Below are positions 1-8,649 of a DNA stretch of 64,000 nucleotides, in pieces. The stretch is from assembly GCA_000509225.1 (NCBI GenBank), contig BAOK01000001.1:1736001-1800000 (forward strand), written 5' to 3'. The translations under genes were made by a program, and so were the position numbers. Every line of letters starts with the position of its first letter. The stretch's first letter is position 1. Origin of the DNA: Parvibaculaceae bacterium Mf 1.05b.01 (GTDB lineage Bacteria; Pseudomonadota; Alphaproteobacteria; Parvibaculales; Parvibaculaceae). The notes under the pieces were generated by a model. The model had not been told where the DNA came from. It worked only from the letters and a program-made list of their open reading frames with translations, and did not search any database.

Positions 1-1387
1 AGCTCAATGCAGAGCCAAAAAGCGTGCCCCAAAATTTCGACGGCTTGCCGGTTTCCATCTCGATGCGATCGGCCTTGTCCCCAAAATACTGAATGGCTTT
101 GACGCCGAGCCAGCGCAAGGGTTCGGGTTCCCATTTCGCGGGTGTGTCATTCACCCAGGCCAGGTCCGTCAGGTCGCTTTCCCGTTCGAGCACAAGATCA
201 GAGAGAATGCGACCGGCAAGATTTGAGGCCGCGACTCCTTCCCCGGTGTAGCCGCCTGCATGTCCCAGCCCCGTTTGAGGGTCGAAAGCCACCGAAGGCC
301 GCCAGTGACGGGGCACCCCCATCAGGCCACCCCAGCCATGAGAGACCTTATAGTCCTGCAAAACCGGGAAGATGCTCCGCAGCGTGCGTTCCACATTCTG
401 CACCATTGGATCGTCGGGCGGGATGATGCCGCGGCGCTTGGAGCCGAAATAATATCCAGCCCGCCCCCCAAAGGCGAGGCGGCCATCGTCGGTCTTCTGG
501 CCATAGATGGTGACGCGGCGGCTGTCGCCAAAGGTCTCGCGGTTCGCCAGACCAATCTCGTTCCATACATGATCCGGCAAAGGTTCTGTTGCGACCATCA
601 TGGAATAGAGCGGCAGCATCTGACGTTCCTGACCCTTGATGGATTCCGTATAGCCTTCAGTTGCCCGGATGATTTTCCCCGCGCTCACGCGCCCTTTGTT
701 GGTGTCCACATAGCCGGACGCCATTTCGGTCACGGGCGTGCCTTCATAGATTTTCACGCCCTTTGCGCGCACAACCCGCCCGAGCCCCTTTACCAGCCGG
801 GCCGGATGAATGACGGCGCAGTGAGGCGTGTAGGTTGCACCATGATTGGGTGTCATGCCGACCCGTTCGCGCGCTTCCTCAGGTGGTAACCAGCGATAAT
901 CATCTTCGCTGAAGCCCAATTCATGATGAAGGGCCATATGGTCCTGCATGCCCTTCACATGAAAGGGCGCGATCGCAACCTCCAGCGTGCCGCCCTTAGC
1001 AAAGTGGCACTCAATGCCTTCGCGTTGAGAGATGCGGCCGACTTCATCCACCGTGTCATGCATCGCCCGGAGGAGGCGCACGCCGGCGTCCCGTCGTTTC
1101 TCCTCTGCAAGCATGCCGTCAATGCCCCAGGCAAGCCCCATGCACCAGCCACCGTTTCGACCACTGGCGCCAAAACCAACAGTGTTGGCTTCAAAGACCG
1201 CAATCTCGAGAGACGGGTCTTTTTCTTTGAGGTAGTAGGCCGTCCAAAGGCCGGTATAGCCCGCGCCAATGATGGCAACATCCACCTTTTCCGGCAGCGA
1301 GGGCGCTTCAGCAATCGTGGACGGGGTGTCCAGTGTGTCAAACCAGAAGCTGCCGTTATCGTTTAGGGGGCTTTTATTTTCTGACAT
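1..1387 (-). CDS. FAD-dependent amine oxidase-like oxidoreductase (DAO family), 3' end beyond window
   Basis: This is a flavoenzyme of the D-amino-acid oxidase/glycine oxidase fold, most like gamma-glutamylputrescine or other amine oxidases. Such enzymes oxidise a C-N bond with FAD and release an imine and peroxide. I read one uninterrupted frame of 462 codons from ATG at 1387 to the left edge. The N-terminus carries the dinucleotide-binding motif GAGYTG (about residues 41-46), followed by the family's GASGRNGG segment (about 73-80). A late GGYTGEGV-type segment fits the FAD-contacting C-terminal part of DAO proteins. The substrate cannot be deduced. It is divergent from the ArsR gene. The stop codon lies outside the window, so the length and downstream operon are unknown. 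Family assignment is firm; the specific activity is inference. Confidence 0.9.
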   Translation of the reverse strand, partial: MSENKSPLNDNGSFWFDTLDTPSTIAEAPSLPEKVDVAIIGAGYTGLWTAYYLKEKDPSLEIAVFEANTVGFGASGRNGGWCMGLAWGIDGMLAEEKRRDAGVRLLRAMHDTVDEVGRISQREGIECHFAKGGTLEVAIAPFHVKGMQDHMALHHELGFSEDDYRWLPPEEARERVGMTPNHGATYTPHCAVIHPARLVKGLGRVVRAKGVKIYEGTPVTEMASGYVDTNKGRVSAGKIIRATEGYTESIKGQERQMLPLYSMMVATEPLPDHVWNEIGLANRETFGDSRRVTIYGQKTDDGRLAFGGRAGYYFGSKRRGIIPPDDPMVQNVERTLRSIFPVLQDYKVSHGWGGLMGVPRHWRPSVAFDPQTGLGHAGGYTGEGVAASNLAGRILSDLVLERESDLTDLAWVNDTPAKWEPEPLRWLGVKAIQYFGDKADRIEMETGKPSKFWGTLFGSALS

Positions 1388-1497
1388 GGACTCTTTTCCG
1401 CTGGCCTGGACTTTGGAGCGAACACCAGGTTTTCCGCCCCAACCTTAAGCCTAGACGCTCCCTCCCGAGCCCACGACAAAAAATGCGTCACGGTTGC

Positions 1498-1558
1498 TTG
1501 ACTCCGAGGCCTTACCATTTTAAATACACCTAGTAGTTAATTAACTTATTGGTGTATT
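1498..1558 (+). promoter_or_regulatory. Promoter and overlapping inverted-repeat operator of the ArsR gene
   Basis: TTGACT (1498-1503) and TAAATA (1521-1526) are separated by 17 bases, a good sigma70-type pair. Overlapping the -10 box is an inverted repeat, AATACACC (1523-1530) and GGTGTATT (1551-1558), with a 20-base spacer that itself holds the palindrome GTTAATTAAC. The right arm abuts the ATG at 1559. The placement suits autorepression by the ArsR-type product. The sites are seen directly; the function is inferred. Confidence 0.7.
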
Positions 1559-1894
1559 ATGAAACCTGACCCTCTCAGCGCCACGTTTTCCGCCCTCGCC
1601 GACCCAACACGGCGGGCCATTCTCGCCCGGCTGGCGCTTGGCGAAACGTCGGTCAAGGAATTGTCGGAACCGTTCGACATATCACCACCGGCCATCACCA
1701 AACATCTCAAGGTTCTTGAGAGCGCAGGTCTCATCTCTCGGGGACGGCAAGCCCAATGGCGGCCCTGCGCTCTGGAAGCGGGACCTCTTCGCGAAATCTC
1801 TGATTGGGTTGAGCAATACCGCCTCCATTGGGAGGGCAGCCTCGACCGCCTCGAGACCTATTTGCAGGACATTCAAAAAGGAAAAGACACATGA
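1559..1894 (+). CDS. ArsR-family winged-helix transcriptional regulator
   Basis: A 111-residue metalloregulator-like repressor. The start segment LADPTRRAILARL (about residues 13-25) and the recognition region SPPAITKHLKVLESAGLI (about 42-59) are typical of the ArsR subgroup found beside SRPBCC/AHSA1 genes. It has no obvious metal-binding cysteine pair (its only Cys is near residue 70), so it probably does not sense arsenic and may respond to a small organic ligand or act through the partner. The stop overlaps the next start as ATGA, so the two genes are translationally coupled. An inverted repeat sits between the -10 region and the start codon, consistent with negative autoregulation. Confidence 0.92.
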   Translation: MKPDPLSATFSALADPTRRAILARLALGETSVKELSEPFDISPPAITKHLKVLESAGLISRGRQAQWRPCALEAGPLREISDWVEQYRLHWEGSLDRLETYLQDIQKGKDT

Positions 1895-2355
1895 CCGCCG
1901 AGACAAAAGCCGTTGCTGACACATTCGACCTCACGCTCACGCGCGTATTCAATGCACCCCGCCCACTGGTGTTTCAAATGTGGGCGGACGCTGACCATAA
2001 GAGCCAGTGGTGGCGCCCCAAGGTATTCACACTCGTGGACAGCGCTGAGAATTTCCGGCCCGGTGGCGACTGGATGTCGATCATGGAAGCCCCCAGCGGC
2101 AATCGCTACCGGATGGAGGGAACCTACAAAGAGATTGTCGAAAATGAGCTGATTGTCTTCTCTCATCACTGGGTCGAAGACGGACAACGCGGGCCAGCGA
2201 CGCTCATCACCGTCACGTTCGAGGATGATCGGGAAGGCACCCGCCTTACCTTCACCCAGTCGTTGATCGAGAATGAAGCGGATCGAAATGATCAGCAGAA
2301 TGGCTGGAACGAATTCCTGGATATGCTCAGCGCTTCCCTCTCGGAAGCAAGCTGA
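1891..2355 (+). CDS. SRPBCC (AHSA1-like) START-fold domain protein
   Basis: A 154-residue protein of the SRPBCC superfamily, AHSA1/ASHA-like branch, a helix-grip fold with a deep hydrophobic pocket. The opening FDLTLTRVFNAPRPLVFQMW (near residues 12-31) and the following KSQWWRP match the family's first strand and Trp-rich segment. The body (G-GDW, Y-R-G-Y-EIVENELIVFSH) follows the AHSA1 pattern. Start ATG at 1891 overlaps the ArsR stop. ArsR-SRPBCC operons are widespread and the SRPBCC protein is usually a ligand-binding or stress-response protein; the ligand is unknown. Downstream is a GC-rich stretch with a long-range inverted repeat (TGAGGGC 2374-2380, GCCCTCA 2413-2419) that is not a clear terminator. 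Confidence 0.9.
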   Translation: MTAETKAVADTFDLTLTRVFNAPRPLVFQMWADADHKSQWWRPKVFTLVDSAENFRPGGDWMSIMEAPSGNRYRMEGTYKEIVENELIVFSHHWVEDGQRGPATLITVTFEDDREGTRLTFTQSLIENEADRNDQQNGWNEFLDMLSASLSEAS

Positions 2356-2465
2356 TCACCGGACGGCAAGAGCTGAGGGCACACGCCCCTTAGCCTCGCC
2401 TGCCGCAGGGCGGCCCTCACCGCCCCTATTGATCTATGAGGCTGACGGCTAGTCCGTCGCGCTCG

Positions 2466-2651
2466 TTAATCGGTAGCTCTGGGCCAGGTCAGATCCATCA
2501 GATCCGTTAGAGTCGGCACCTGTGTGGGCGACTTCTTACTGGTACTCGTTTTACTTTCTCGGACCGGCATCGGGATGACATCAGCCGCTTTGTCGTAGGT
2601 GCGGCGTTTCCCGGTGGACTCCCTCGGCCTGAACTCGATGACATTCTGCAT
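2466..2651 (-). CDS. Small hypothetical protein (61 aa)
   Basis: A short basic, Thr/Ser-rich frame beginning MQNVIEFRPRE. A GGAG ribosome-binding sequence lies about 7 bases before the ATG (minus strand). There is no membrane segment or recognised domain; the charged, low-complexity composition suggests a disordered or nucleic-acid-contacting protein. It is divergent from the DUF2336 gene. The support is only the start context and isolation from other genes, so it could be spurious. Confidence 0.5.
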   Translation of the reverse strand: MQNVIEFRPRESTGKRRTYDKAADVIPMPVRESKTSTSKKSPTQVPTLTDLMDLTWPRATD

Positions 2652-2912
2652 CGTCGTCTCCGTGGGTTAGTGCTCCCGGCTTAATCCGACATGGTTGCGG
2701 GAACCTTCCCCCAAAGTCTCCGCCTATTATCGTGAATAAAGCGTTAACGCTCTTTCGCGTAACGGCAGAGAAACCGCCGTTTCGAAGAGGCTCATGCGCC
2801 CTAAACCTTCAGTTTTTCGCAAATTTGACCTGACCCACCCCCATTGGTTGTTAAGAATTTTGGCTCAAATTGAGGGAGAGAACGATGTTGAGCTGGGGCA
2901 GGCTTTTTTTCC
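2652..2912. other. Divergent intergenic region with palindrome GCGTTAACGC
   Basis: The 261-base gap between the small minus-strand gene and the DUF2336 gene contains the perfect 10-base palindrome GCGTTAACGC (2741-2750). Flanking AAA/CTTT makes it part of a longer imperfect dyad. It may be an operator or a GTTAAC-type regulator site. I see no further gene here. Confidence 0.4.
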
Positions 2913-4007
2913 ATGACCGATTTGAGGCATTTGCGGGATCTAATCGACCTGGCAAAAGAACCGTCGAGCGAAAGACGGCGCGAGCTGTTGCGCAATGTCA
3001 CCGACCTGTTTCTGGAAGACCCGGATTTTTACACGGCCCCGGAGACAGAACATTTCTCACATATTATGGGAACCGTTGCGCGCACGTTGGAAGCAAATGT
3101 CCGTGCAGATCTCTCCCGTCGCCTGGCGACGGTGGCAGAAGCGCCACGCGATCTGGTCGCGCAACTTGCCAATGACGAAATCAGTGTCGCCACGCCGATA
3201 CTCGAAAACAGTCTCGCCCTCTCAGAAGATGACCTGCTTGAAATCATCAAAGAATGCAGCAACGCCCATCGATCCGTGGTTGCCGGACGGGCAGATGTCA
3301 ATGAAACCATTTCAGAAGCGCTTGTGGATCATGGCGATGACGAGGTGGTCAATGTTCTGATCAACAATAATGATGCCAAGATTGGACAGACAACCATTCA
3401 AAAGGTTGTCGACCGTGCGGCCTCGAATGAAACCCTTCAGGGCTCTCTGGTTGACCGGGCGGACTTGCCGCCTGACGTGTTGCACGACATGTTCTGGGTC
3501 GTTTCGACCAAGCTCCGCAGTCGCATTCTGGAACGCTCGGCCGAGCTCGATCCGGAAATTGTCGACCGGGTGCTCGCGCAGACAGAGCGCAAGCTCATGA
3601 AGGACGCCAATCGCCGCACAGACGAACGATCTCGCGCGCAACAGTTTATCGACCGCAAGGTTGAACTGCGTGAACTTTCGGAAACATTGCTTATCAATCT
3701 GGTCCGAGCTAATCGCTTGGAGGAATTGATCTGCGGGTTCGCTCGACTTGCAAAAATTGACGAAGACACTGCCGAACGCATTCTCAAAGATCCGTCCGGG
3801 GAGGGCCTTGCCATTGCCTGTAAGGCAACACGGCTTGACCGCCAGACTTTCTCAACGCTTGCCGTGATAGGCGTTCAGTCAAAGCGTCGTTCCGTCACCG
3901 AGACCCGCGACCTGTTCGACATTTACGATCAGATCCCCCAAGACATGGCACAGCGGGCGATGCGGTTCTGGCGCGTGCGCCGGGAAACAGAAAGCGCTGC
4001 GGCTTAG
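2913..4007 (+). CDS. DUF2336 domain protein, paralogue 1
   Basis: A 364-residue, almost wholly alpha-helical, soluble acidic protein. It matches the DUF2336 family, which is largely restricted to alphaproteobacteria and built of HEAT-like helical repeats. Visible repeated units include LANDEISVATPILENSL (about residues 84-100), LVDHGDDEVVNVLINN (about 136-151) and LVDRADLPPDVLHDMFW (about 178-194). It has no signal peptide or membrane segment. The function of the family is unknown; some members sit beside signalling genes. A second, diverged copy is at 23.7-24.8 kb in this window. Start ATG at 2913 follows GGGGCAGG and a T-run. Confidence 0.85.
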   Translation: MTDLRHLRDLIDLAKEPSSERRRELLRNVTDLFLEDPDFYTAPETEHFSHIMGTVARTLEANVRADLSRRLATVAEAPRDLVAQLANDEISVATPILENSLALSEDDLLEIIKECSNAHRSVVAGRADVNETISEALVDHGDDEVVNVLINNNDAKIGQTTIQKVVDRAASNETLQGSLVDRADLPPDVLHDMFWVVSTKLRSRILERSAELDPEIVDRVLAQTERKLMKDANRRTDERSRAQQFIDRKVELRELSETLLINLVRANRLEELICGFARLAKIDEDTAERILKDPSGEGLAIACKATRLDRQTFSTLAVIGVQSKRRSVTETRDLFDIYDQIPQDMAQRAMRFWRVRRETESAAA

Positions 4008-4077
4008 CGCGCGGTTTTGGCGCATTTCCGCCCCCAGTCTTTTGGCGCTGAAGTCTGCATCTTCCGCAGGAAATTCT

Positions 4078-4698
4078 CTAAGTCTTTTCAAACACCATCA
4101 TCGACCAGGTCACCCCCGGTCGTCCGACCCGGTCGGGCTTTTCTTCATGGCGGACAAGTGCCAAGCCCGAAGCCGCAGCCCGCTTTGCCGCGTCATCGGG
4201 CGACAAGTCATACATGGTGCGTCCCTCAGGCACCGGCCCATGGCGCAGGCTCATCGCTGCGTGGGCTTCCGGCTTCATCAGCGACGCCATGGTCACAAAT
4301 CCGTCTGCCTGACAATCCTCAGGCAGGTGCATGAAAGATGCGCTGGCGAGGATAAAGTCGAAGAGGAGGCCCATCGCTCTCACCTTGTCCAAGCGCGGCA
4401 GGCAGTCGTCCACCCAGGTGATATTTGCATGATCACGGTCCTCGATCGCAAAGGCACGCATCGCGTCGGCTGGTTCCACCGCGACGACCTTGTGGCCAAG
4501 TTCCGCAAAACCCTGCGCATCCACACCGACACCGGCGCCGATGTCGAGTATGTCGGCTGGCGCTTCTGGGAAGAAGAAGCGGAAGGATTTATGCCTTTCA
4601 GCAAAAGGTGGGTCCGCATAGCGCGTGCGCAGCTCCTCTGCCTCTGCATTGTAAGGCAGAAAGCCACGCGCAATGCTGTCCTCAGTTTCAGTCATCAT
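4078..4698 (-). CDS. Class I SAM-dependent methyltransferase
   Basis: A 206-residue Rossmann-fold methyltransferase. Motif I is DILDIGAGVGVDA (about residues 50-62), with the acidic motif II end VVAVEPADAM (about 72-81) and a motif IV-like FDFILASASFMHLP (about 114-127). The N-terminal YNAEAEELRTRY segment is typical of small bacterial methyltransferases of the Methyltransf_11/25 type. The substrate is unknown. Its ATG overlaps the stop of the mechanosensitive channel gene (TAATG), so the pair is co-transcribed and probably translationally coupled. A second in-frame ATG follows immediately (4695). Confidence 0.88.
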   Translation of the reverse strand: MMTETEDSIARGFLPYNAEAEELRTRYADPPFAERHKSFRFFFPEAPADILDIGAGVGVDAQGFAELGHKVVAVEPADAMRAFAIEDRDHANITWVDDCLPRLDKVRAMGLLFDFILASASFMHLPEDCQADGFVTMASLMKPEAHAAMSLRHGPVPEGRTMYDLSPDDAAKRAAASGLALVRHEEKPDRVGRPGVTWSMMVFEKT

Positions 4699-5837
4699 TA
4701 CCCGCCCTCAGGGCCTTCTGTCGGGGCGGTGTCTGGCAACATCTCCACATAAACAGACTGGCTTGGGAAGGCAAAGCCCGTCCCCGCGCCTTCCACGATC
4801 TCTTTGATCTCGTAGGCAAAGCGTTCTTTGATCTCGAGCCACTCACCCCAGTTCGTTGTCTTGGTGAAGCAATAGATCATGATGTCGATGGAACTATCAT
4901 TGAATGCATCCACACGGACAAAGAGCGCCGTTTCTGGTGGCTGCGCAAACTCTTCAGACGCACAAATGTAAGCCTCAATGCCGTCGCGTACCTGCTTCAG
5001 CTGCTCCAGCGTGGAGCGATATTCCAAACCGATTTTCCAGTAGATGCGGCGGTGGGTCATTTTTGTGAAATTGGTGACTGCGGCATCAGAGAGTTTCTGG
5101 TTCGGCACATAGACCGGCGCCTTGTCGAACCGGCGGACCGTTGTGGAGCGGAAGCCAATATTTTCCACAGTGCCCTCCACAACGCCGTCTGCCAGGATCC
5201 AGTCACCCCGCCGGTACCGCTTCTCAATCAGGATTGAGAGACCGCCGATCAGGTTCTTGAAGAGGTCCTGCGCGCCCAGCGCCACCGCCACGCCAAAAAG
5301 ACCGAGGCCCGCAATGATGGGGGCGACCTGAATGCCCCAGATCTGCAGGATGGTCGCCGCCCCGATAATGATCACGGCCCAGCGCACGCCTGTGACCAAC
5401 CAATCAACCATCTCGCTGGTCAGCACCCGTTCAAGCTCGCGCAGCAAAAGGCTCAGCGGCGTGACCGCATTGTGCAGTGCCCAGAAAATCGTAAAGGCGA
5501 TGAGCGATTGAACCGCATTGCGCGCGAGATCTGCGGCCGTGCCTTCCAGGTTCAGATAATCCAGCGCGAAGAAGACACCGACAATGATGAAGGTCGCTTT
5601 CAGCGGATCAGCCAGTGCGTCGTGCAGATAGTCATCAACCTTCGTCTCAGTGTCGGCCACCCATCGGTCCACAAAAGAAAAGACAAAACGCGTGAAGAGG
5701 CCGCGCAACAGATAGAAGACGAGAAAGATGCCAACGGCCGTCAGAAAATGCCCAACGTCATAGCCAAGAATGCCGCTCTGCCAGACTTCTGTGACCAGCC
5801 CCCACAGCTCGCCCAACTGTCCGTTTACTTCTTCCAT
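4698..5837 (-). CDS. MscS-family mechanosensitive ion channel
   Basis: A 379-residue inner-membrane channel. Four hydrophobic stretches precede the pore helix; the pore-lining TM3 and start of the beta domain are clear in GLGLFGVAVALGAQDLF followed by NLIGGLSILIEKRYRRGDWI, the small-residue-rich helix diagnostic of MscS. The cytosolic beta and alpha/beta domains follow (VEGTVENIGFRSTTVRRFDK). MscS channels open under membrane tension and release osmolytes during hypo-osmotic shock. The protein is somewhat longer than E. coli MscS (286 aa), with an extra N-terminal TM region as in YnaI/YbdG-like members. It is followed directly by the methyltransferase gene. Confidence 0.93.
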   Translation of the reverse strand: MEEVNGQLGELWGLVTEVWQSGILGYDVGHFLTAVGIFLVFYLLRGLFTRFVFSFVDRWVADTETKVDDYLHDALADPLKATFIIVGVFFALDYLNLEGTAADLARNAVQSLIAFTIFWALHNAVTPLSLLLRELERVLTSEMVDWLVTGVRWAVIIIGAATILQIWGIQVAPIIAGLGLFGVAVALGAQDLFKNLIGGLSILIEKRYRRGDWILADGVVEGTVENIGFRSTTVRRFDKAPVYVPNQKLSDAAVTNFTKMTHRRIYWKIGLEYRSTLEQLKQVRDGIEAYICASEEFAQPPETALFVRVDAFNDSSIDIMIYCFTKTTNWGEWLEIKERFAYEIKEIVEGAGTGFAFPSQSVYVEMLPDTAPTEGPEGG

Positions 5838-5949
5838 GGTGTATCTACCCTGCTCTCGATTCTTGTGGCGCTAGTTTGTCTTTCTAAACACTTGTTGTCA
5901 CGCTCCAGCAATAGCCGACTTGGGGGCGTTAGAGACAGGTTCGATGATG

Positions 5950-6225
5950 TCATACAGCACTTGAGGGCGGAAGCATTGCAAATGCGACCAGCGGAATTGC
6001 ACTCACGATACCCAGTTTTCGCGAAAGCTCCGCAAGCTTCCGACCTCTATCTGTCAGCAAATCGAGCTTTTCATGACGCGTGAGGTAATGCTTGCGATGA
6101 ACTCGTGGATCTTCCGCTCTGTGATACTTGAACGCATACCAACTGAGAAAAAAACCAACGCTAAACAAGGCTACGAAAGCAAACAAACAAAGTGTCCGAG
6201 CACTCGTATCCTCAATTCCCAACAC
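5950..6225 (-). CDS. Small membrane protein, hypothetical (91 aa)
   Basis: The start is GTG at 6225, preceded on the minus strand by the strong ribosome-binding sequence GAGGAGAAA. An N-terminal transmembrane helix (about residues 12-31, LCLFAFVALFSVGFFLSWYA) is followed by a basic region rich in His and Arg, and a second hydrophobic stretch (about 72-88). Topology is probably two TM helices with a cytoplasmic basic loop. I recognise no family. It sits between the MscS and RF3 genes on the same strand. Confidence 0.6.
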   Translation of the reverse strand: MLGIEDTSARTLCLFAFVALFSVGFFLSWYAFKYHRAEDPRVHRKHYLTRHEKLDLLTDRGRKLAELSRKLGIVSAIPLVAFAMLPPSSAV

Positions 6226-6328
6226 GGGTCTTTCTCCTCACTAAGGTCTATGACAGCCCACAAGAAGCATCATCTTAGGTGGCATAAACATCGCACGCCA
6301 GAAAGACAAGCAGACGCGCTGACCAGAC

Positions 6329-7957
6329 TCACGCTGCAGCCGGTGCCCGCTCGCGAATGGCTGAGAAGCGAATTTTTGGCCACTTTTCTTCCGTGTAGCC
6401 GACCTCCCAGGCACTTTTGGCCATGAACACCGGCGCCCCGTCGCGGTCTTCGGCCATGCTGGCGACATTGCCGTCCAGAAAGCGCTTCAGCTCTGCTGCA
6501 TCGTCACTGTCCACCCAGCGCGCGGTTTCATAGGGTGCCTGCTCGAACGCCACCTTGATGTCGTATTCCGCTTCAATCCGTTGCGCCAACACTTCGAGCT
6601 GCAGACGTCCCACCACACCGACCACCCAATTGGCGCCCAGCTGGGGTTTGAAGACCTGGGTCACCCCTTCTTCGGCGAGGCTTTCCAATGCGCGGCGCAA
6701 ATGTTTCGCCTTCATGGGGTCGTCGAGCCGCACCCGTTGCAGAATCTCCGGGGCGAAATTCGGAATGCCGGTGAAGATCAGATCTTCATTTTCGGTCAGC
6801 GTGTCACCGACCCGGATCGTACCGTGATTGGGAATGCCGATAATGTCGCCGGGCCAGGCTTCGTCCACCAGCTCTCTGTCCTGGGCAAAGAAGAGGATCG
6901 GGTTGTGCACGCCGATCGATTTGCCGGAACTTGAGAGCTTCAACTTCATGCCCCGCTTGAACTTGCCGGAACAGAGCCGCATGAACGCAATCCGGTCCCG
7001 GTGGTTCTGATCCATATTGGCCTGCACCTTGAACACAAAACCGGAGACTTTCTTTTCATCCGGACTGATGTCCCGCACAGATGATGGCTGCGGACGCGGG
7101 GGCGGTGCGAAGGCTGCCACCGCATCCAGCAATTCATCGACGCCGAGTTCCCGAAGGGCTGTGCCAAAGAAGACGGGCGTCAGCGCGCCAGCACGATAAA
7201 GCTCCAGATCAAACGGCGTGCAGGCCCCTTGGGCAAGCTCTGCTTCTTCTTTCAGTGTGGTCAGCTCGTCATCGCTCAGGTGCCGCGTGATCTCATTGCT
7301 GTCGACGCCAAGGCCCGTGTTTATCGGCGCTTCGCCCTGCTTATAGGAGATAAAGTGGTTTTGCGTGAGATCGTAGATGCCTTTGAGACGGTTGCCCTGC
7401 CCAACAGGCCAGGTCATGGGTGCCGTATCCAGCGCCAGCTTGTCTGATACTTCCTGCATCAGGTCGAATGGGTCCAGGCCTTCCCGGTCGATCTTGTTGA
7501 TGAAGGTGATGATCGGCACATCACGGAGACGGCAGACTTCAAAAAGCTTCAGGGTTTGGGCTTCAATCCCCTTCGCCGCATCAATGACCATGATGGCGCT
7601 GTCTGCAGCGGTGAGGGTTCGATAGGTGTCTTCGGAGAAGTCTTCATGGCCCGGCGTGTCGAGCAGATTGCAGATGACGCCTTTATACTCAAACGTCATG
7701 ACCGCTGACGTCACGGAGATGCCCCGCTCCTGCTCGATCTTCATCCAGTCAGAGCGGGCACGTCTGCGGTCGCCACGGGCTTTCACCTGACCGGCCAGGT
7801 GGATGGCACCACCGCGCAGCAGCAGATTTTCGGTCAAGGTGGTCTTACCAGCATCCGGATGCGAGATGATCGCGAAGGTGCGACGGCGGCGTACCTCCTC
7901 CGTTTTTGGCTCGGTCGTCGGGGCAAAAGTACTTGTCATGTCAGCAGAACTGCTCAC
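6329..7957 (-). CDS. prfC: Peptide chain release factor 3 (RF3)
   Basis: A 542-residue translational GTPase that recycles RF1/RF2 from the ribosome after peptide release. G-domain motifs are complete: SHPDAGKTT (about 32-40), the switch I region ERGISVTSAVM (about 77-87), DTPGHEDF (about 100-107) and NKID (about 154-157). The RF3-specific domains follow (QVFKPQLGANWVVGVVGRLQ and the C-terminal domain ending in RFSAIRERA). Length matches the family (about 530 aa). The start is ambiguous between GTG at 7957 and ATG at 7939; neither has a strong ribosome-binding site. It is a housekeeping gene. Confidence 0.97.
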   Translation of the reverse strand: MSSSADMTSTFAPTTEPKTEEVRRRRTFAIISHPDAGKTTLTENLLLRGGAIHLAGQVKARGDRRRARSDWMKIEQERGISVTSAVMTFEYKGVICNLLDTPGHEDFSEDTYRTLTAADSAIMVIDAAKGIEAQTLKLFEVCRLRDVPIITFINKIDREGLDPFDLMQEVSDKLALDTAPMTWPVGQGNRLKGIYDLTQNHFISYKQGEAPINTGLGVDSNEITRHLSDDELTTLKEEAELAQGACTPFDLELYRAGALTPVFFGTALRELGVDELLDAVAAFAPPPRPQPSSVRDISPDEKKVSGFVFKVQANMDQNHRDRIAFMRLCSGKFKRGMKLKLSSSGKSIGVHNPILFFAQDRELVDEAWPGDIIGIPNHGTIRVGDTLTENEDLIFTGIPNFAPEILQRVRLDDPMKAKHLRRALESLAEEGVTQVFKPQLGANWVVGVVGRLQLEVLAQRIEAEYDIKVAFEQAPYETARWVDSDDAAELKRFLDGNVASMAEDRDGAPVFMAKSAWEVGYTEEKWPKIRFSAIRERAPAAA

Positions 7958-8025
7958 GGCTCAAATTTCCAGAAGTCGGGGTTAAATTTGGCCGGACCCT
8001 ATATCAGGTGAACCAGATTTGCCAA

Positions 8026-8403
8026 TCAGGCCAGCGGGTTCCAGACAGCCTCATCGATGGATTGCTGGGTCAGCTTTCCGCGCATGCGAAGCTCATCGAG
8101 AATAGTGAGTGACTGATGGGGGATGCGGGCGCAGGAGAGAATGGGGCCAGCCCCATCATCCACCACCCGAACTGCATTGACCTGCGCCTTGTCATTGAGC
8201 ATGTGACATATGGCGAGCACGAATTTGGGCTCTTTTTCCGCCAATGCCGGATTGTCGGACAGGCCCTCTGTGAGCAATTGCATGAGGTCATCTGTGGTGA
8301 GGCGCTCATATTGCTCGGCGCTTAAGGGAAACCCATCTTGCTCCGTGGGTCCCGGAAGCGCATCCAGATTGACCAATCTGTCGCGATACAGAAAAAGTGT
8401 CAT
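8026..8403 (-). CDS. Hypothetical protein (125 aa)
   Basis: An acidic soluble protein with no signal peptide, membrane segment or recognised motif. The middle (DDLMQLLTEGL, then EPKFVLAICHMLNDKAQVNAV) looks like a small alpha/beta domain. It lies upstream of prfC on the same strand with a gap of about 70 bases and may be co-transcribed. Good coding character and the absence of a competing frame support it. Confidence 0.6.
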   Translation of the reverse strand: MTLFLYRDRLVNLDALPGPTEQDGFPLSAEQYERLTTDDLMQLLTEGLSDNPALAEKEPKFVLAICHMLNDKAQVNAVRVVDDGAGPILSCARIPHQSLTILDELRMRGKLTQQSIDEAVWNPLA

Positions 8404-8649
8404 TGGCCGCTCATCCCCTCCTAGAAGACCGCTCCACCCGCCGATCTTCTTTCAGTCATCTGCATTGTCGCATATTCAAGCCCCTGGCGCGAGGCCAGGC
8501 GAAGGCTCACTTTTGTGGCCAAAATACGCAAGGTCACCATGTTGATTTGCATCATTGCCTAGCCGGTCATTTTCGGCGATTTTTGCCCTATCAACATTGA
8601 ACTATGCCGGGTGTCGCCCTTCAAACTCGCCACCCAAAAGGAGATCATC

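Noticed and set aside
260-889. Long plus-strand open frame (209 codons) in the first kilobase
   Set aside because: Antisense to the FAD oxidoreductase, whose minus-strand frame is continuous with clear motifs; the plus-strand product has no recognisable domain.
4042-5237. Two plus-strand open frames over the methyltransferase/MscS genes
   Set aside because: Shadows of strongly recognisable minus-strand genes; Arg/His/Pro-rich translations typical of antisense frames.
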